Shown here one piece after another: positions 5,040 through 7,654 of a stretch of 7,654 bases of DNA. The notes beneath the pieces are model-generated. The model had not been told where the DNA came from and did no database searches. It saw only the letters and a program-made list of their open reading frames with translations. The first letter of the stretch is position 1. Each line of letters opens with the position of its first letter. The stretch lies in the NCBI GenBank assembly GCA_017743275.1, contig JAGHZG010000064.1:1-7654 (forward strand), given 5' to 3'. Both the position numbers and the translations under genes were made by a program. The stretch is from Chloroflexota bacterium. GTDB taxonomy: Bacteria > Chloroflexota > Anaerolineae > B4-G1 > DUEL01.

Positions 5040-7187
5040 ATGACCCAACCGACTCACTCTCATCGCGTGCTGGCCGAATACACCTACACCGTCCCGTCCG
5101 TGGAGCGGGGCTACACCGGACAGACCCTCTACGTCAATCTCTCCGACTACACCATCGCCGCCAAACCGGTCACCGAGGAAATGAAGGAGAAGTTCATCGG
5201 CGGCCGGGGCTTCGGCCTCTGGCTCCTCTGGCACGGGACCCGCGACGACACGAAATGGAACGACCCGGAGAACGAAATCGTCATCTCCTCCGGCCCCATC
5301 GGCGGCATCACCCAGTACCCCGGCTCTGGCAAGTCCCTGGTCGTCACCATCTCCCCCCTCACCGACATCCCCATAGACTCCAACGTCGGCGGACACTTCG
5401 GCCCCCTCCTCAAGTTCGCCGGGTGGGACGCCATAGAAATCCAGGGCAAGGCCGACCGGGAGGTGGTCGTCGTTATTGACGGACAGAAAGGCCGCGTCAC
5501 CATAGAAGAGGCCCCCGATGCCCCGGTGGACACTCACCTCATCGGCGAGTGGCTCATCCGCCAGATGGCGGAAAAAGAAGAGGACCGCTACTTTATGTCC
5601 GCCGTCTCCGCCGGACAGGGGGCCGAACACACCCGCATCGGCTGCCTCAACTTCGCCTTCTACGACCGCCGCCGGGGCGCCTTCCGCTTCAAGCAGGCCG
5701 GCCGGGGCGGCACTGGCACCGTCTTCCGGGATAAACGCATCAAGGCGCTGGTGGTCAAGAGCCCGCCCGTCCGCGCCGACTCCGTCCACCCCGCCGACCC
5801 GGAGCGCATCGCCCGCGCCGGCATGCGCCTGCACAAAGAAATCCACGACTACGACGATTCCCAGAACCGGATGCGTCGCCGGGGTACCACTTACCTGGTC
5901 CAGATTATGAGCGACTACGACCTCCTCCCCGTCCATAACTTCAAATACGGCGGCCATCCCGACGCCTCCAAAATCAACGGCGACGTCTGGGAGGCCCGCT
6001 TCACCCAGGGGCTGCCCGACGGCTGCTGGTACGGCTGCACCATGTCCTGCTCCCACGCCGTGGACCGCTACACCGTCCGCACCGGCCCTTACAAGGGCCA
6101 GACGGTCATCGTGGACGGCCCCGAATACGAGACCATCGCCGGCGTCGGCTCCAACTGCGGCATCTTTGACCCCGACGCCATCCTGGAGATCAACTTCTAC
6201 TGCGACACCTACGGCATAGACACCATCTCCTTCGGCACCCTCACCGCCTTCGTGATGGAGTGCTACGAGGCCGGCATCCTGGACAAGGAGAAGACGGGCG
6301 GGCTGGAACTCCGGTTCGGCAACGCCGACGCCGCCATTGAACTCCTCCACCAGATGGGCCGGGGCGAGGGCTTCGGCAAAATCGCCGGGCAGGGCGTCCG
6401 GTTCATGAAGAAATACTTCGTGGAGCACTTCGGCGCCGACCCCCAGTTCGTCCAGGACATCGGGATGGAGGCGAAGGGGCTGGAGTATTCCGAATACGTC
6501 TCCAAAGAGTCGCTGGCCCAGCAGGGCGGCTACGGTCTGACCAACAAGGGCCCCCAGCACGACGAGGCCTGGCTCATCTTTATGGATATGGTCAGCAACC
6601 TGCTGCCGACCTTTGAGGACAAGGCGGAGGCCCTGCACTACTTCCCGATGTTCCGCACCTGGTTCGGGCTGGTGGGCCACTGCAAACTCCCCTGGAACGA
6701 CATCATCCCGCCCGACAACAAGTACACCCCCGAACCGGCCAAAATCCCGGCCCATGTCCAGAACTACGTGGACCTCTTCTCCGGGGTGACGGGGAAGGAG
6801 ATCACCCGCGAGGACCTCATCACCATGTCGGAGCGGGTCTACAACTTCCAGCGGGTCTTCAACCTGCGCCGGGGCTACGGCCGTCGGGAGCACGACAATG
6901 TCCCCTACCGCTCCATGGGGCCGGTGACGGTGGAGGAGTACGAATCGCGCGCGGAGCGGTACGACAAACAGTTGCGGGAACTGCTGGGGCTGGACCCGAC
7001 GAAGATGACGACCCCGGAGAAACTGGCCGCGCTGCGGAAGTACCGGGAGGAGCAGTACGAGCGGCTGAAGGACGCCGTCTACGCCCGGCGGGGCTGGACC
7101 CGCGATGGCGTCCCCACGCTGGAGACCCTGCGGCGGCTGGGGATTGACTACCCGGACGTCGTCGCGGTGGTACAGCGGTATCTGTAG
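5040..7187 (+). CDS. Aldehyde:ferredoxin oxidoreductase (AOR) family tungsten-dependent enzyme
   Basis: This 715-residue protein covers the full AOR architecture. The N-terminal domain (about 27-235) binds the bis-pterin cofactor: FIGGRGFGLWLLW, the GPIGGITQYPGSGK region, SNVGGHFGPLLKFAGWDAI and GRGGTGTVFRDKRIKAL. The C-terminal domains carry the cluster-binding cysteines C329, C333 and C337 in GCWYGCTMSCSH, then EYETIAGVGSNCGIFD (C373), and a later C548 in GLVGHCKLPWND that fits the fourth ligand. The C-terminus ends with the family block YARRGWTRDGVPTLETLRRLG. The family oxidises aldehydes to acids with ferredoxin as acceptor, or runs the reverse, using tungsten and one 4Fe-4S cluster in the cytoplasm of anaerobes. 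The substrate cannot be told from sequence. The first cysteine spacing is C-x3-C-x3-C rather than the C-x2-C-x3-C of Pyrococcus AOR, so a divergent subfamily is likely. There is an additional N-terminal extension of about 25 residues before YTGQTLYVNLSD. Third positions are strongly C/G biased. Neither a ferredoxin-like subunit nor cofactor-synthesis genes are adjacent. Confidence 0.93.
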   Translation: MTQPTHSHRVLAEYTYTVPSVERGYTGQTLYVNLSDYTIAAKPVTEEMKEKFIGGRGFGLWLLWHGTRDDTKWNDPENEIVISSGPIGGITQYPGSGKSLVVTISPLTDIPIDSNVGGHFGPLLKFAGWDAIEIQGKADREVVVVIDGQKGRVTIEEAPDAPVDTHLIGEWLIRQMAEKEEDRYFMSAVSAGQGAEHTRIGCLNFAFYDRRRGAFRFKQAGRGGTGTVFRDKRIKALVVKSPPVRADSVHPADPERIARAGMRLHKEIHDYDDSQNRMRRRGTTYLVQIMSDYDLLPVHNFKYGGHPDASKINGDVWEARFTQGLPDGCWYGCTMSCSHAVDRYTVRTGPYKGQTVIVDGPEYETIAGVGSNCGIFDPDAILEINFYCDTYGIDTISFGTLTAFVMECYEAGILDKEKTGGLELRFGNADAAIELLHQMGRGEGFGKIAGQGVRFMKKYFVEHFGADPQFVQDIGMEAKGLEYSEYVSKESLAQQGGYGLTNKGPQHDEAWLIFMDMVSNLLPTFEDKAEALHYFPMFRTWFGLVGHCKLPWNDIIPPDNKYTPEPAKIPAHVQNYVDLFSGVTGKEITREDLITMSERVYNFQRVFNLRRGYGRREHDNVPYRSMGPVTVEEYESRAERYDKQLRELLGLDPTKMTTPEKLAALRKYREEQYERLKDAVYARRGWTRDGVPTLETLRRLGIDYPDVVAVVQRYL

Positions 7188-7192
7188 ACGAC

Positions 7193-7231
7193 GGGGTGGC
7201 GGCGGGCGGCGAAGCCGCCCGCCGCCACCCC
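7193..7231 (+). terminator. Perfect 18-bp GC hairpin between AOR and the epimerase gene
   Basis: GGGGTGGCGGCGGGCGGC (7193-7210), loop GAA, then the exact complement at 7214-7231. It begins 5 bases after the AOR stop and ends 13 bases before the next ATG. No T tract follows, so it is not a standard intrinsic terminator; it could still pause transcription, protect the 3' end of the AOR message or be a palindromic repeat element. Confidence 0.6.
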
Positions 7232-7244
7232 CAACCCACAGACC

Positions 7245-7654
7245 ATGCGATTCCTGATCACCGGTGGTGCTGGATTTCTGGGCAGCGCGCTGGCCAACCG
7301 TCTGGCCGCCGAGGGGCATCATGTCCGGGTCATAGACGACCTGAGCGCCGGGGACCCCTCCCGGCTGGACGGGCGGGTCCTCTTCACGCGCGGGAGCGTC
7401 CTGGACCGTCCCAAACTCTGGACCCTCCTGCAGGACGTGGACTGCGTCTACCATCTGGCCGCGCGGGTGCTGGTCGCCGAGTCCATCCTCTACCCCCGGG
7501 AGTACAACGAGGTCAACGTCGGCGGGACAGTCACCCTGATGGAAGCCATCCGGGATGCCGGGGTGCGGCGGGTGGTGCTGACCTCCTCCGGCGCCGTCTA
7601 CGGGGAACAGCCCACCCAGCCGGTGCGGGAGGATGCCCCGCCCAACCCCCAGTC
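7245..7654 (+). CDS. NAD-dependent epimerase/dehydratase (extended SDR), N-terminal part (3' truncated by window)
   Basis: The 136 complete codons present begin MRFLITGGAGFLGSALANRL, the Rossmann glycine motif GGAGFLG at residues 7-13. D31 at the end of the second strand (VRVIDDLSAG) is the usual NAD-selecting acid. CVYHLAA, EYNEVNVGGTVTLMEA and VVLTSSGAVYGEQ follow, the last being the strand that carries the catalytic Ser region of UDP-glucose 4-epimerase-like enzymes. The YxxxK pair is beyond the window edge. Members interconvert or dehydrate nucleotide sugars for cell-surface polysaccharides; which sugar cannot be told. ATG 7245 is the only good start: no earlier ATG, GTG or TTG in this frame follows the AOR stop. 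No Shine-Dalgarno is visible, and the strong hairpin just upstream may affect translation. The gene is in the same frame as AOR with no stop between them. Confidence 0.93.
   Translation, partial: MRFLITGGAGFLGSALANRLAAEGHHVRVIDDLSAGDPSRLDGRVLFTRGSVLDRPKLWTLLQDVDCVYHLAARVLVAESILYPREYNEVNVGGTVTLMEAIRDAGVRRVVLTSSGAVYGEQPTQPVREDAPPNPQ

Noticed and set aside
5028..7454. An 808-codon open frame on the - strand opposite AOR, longer than AOR itself
   Set aside because: It is a by-product of the C/G-ended codons of AOR. Its translation is a low-complexity Val/Gly/Asp/Leu-rich string with no domain motif, and it runs through the 18-bp hairpin into the epimerase gene.

Overview
The window is a GC-rich bacterial segment with every supported gene on the + strand. 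Gene content is compatible with an anaerobic, possibly thermophilic member of the Chloroflexota (Anaerolineae-like): a tungsten-type aldehyde:ferredoxin oxidoreductase, a DUF433/DUF5615 toxin-antitoxin pair and a YifB/ComM ATPase. This placement is an inference from gene content and codon style, since no rRNA or other marker is present.

Layout. (1) 2-697: C-terminal part of a YifB/ComM Mg-chelatase-like AAA+ ATPase, cut by the window edge. (2) 758-1481: a two-gene toxin-antitoxin cassette, a DUF433 antitoxin-like protein followed 4 bases later by a DUF5615 PIN-like protein with a GTG start. (3) 1617-1904: a small charged, helical protein of unknown function. (4) 1919-2040: a run of short perfect inverted repeats in a gap. 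(5) 2078-4947: a tightly packed three-gene unit made of an SMC/OLD-like AAA ATPase split by one in-frame TAG codon, a PIN-like protein overlapping it by ATGA and lacking the usual first Asp, and an apparently intact Fic AMP-transferase with an N-terminal inhibitory motif. (6) 5040-7187: a full-length aldehyde:ferredoxin oxidoreductase-family enzyme with its own strong ribosome binding site. (7) 7193-7231: a perfect 18-bp hairpin. (8) 7245-7654: the start of an NAD-dependent sugar epimerase/dehydratase, cut by the right edge.

How the parts relate. The flanks (ComM, AOR, epimerase) look like ordinary chromosomal genes with strongly GC-biased third positions. The interval from about 700 to 4950 reads as an accessory island of toxin, antitoxin and defence-type modules, with visibly more mixed base use in its middle. 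The ATPase/PIN/Fic unit is the best candidate for an uncharacterised conflict system. However, the ATPase carries a nonsense codon and the PIN-like partner looks damaged, so in this genome it may be a decaying copy with only Fic still functional. Redox metabolism (AOR) and cell-surface sugar metabolism (epimerase) to the right are probably unrelated to the island.
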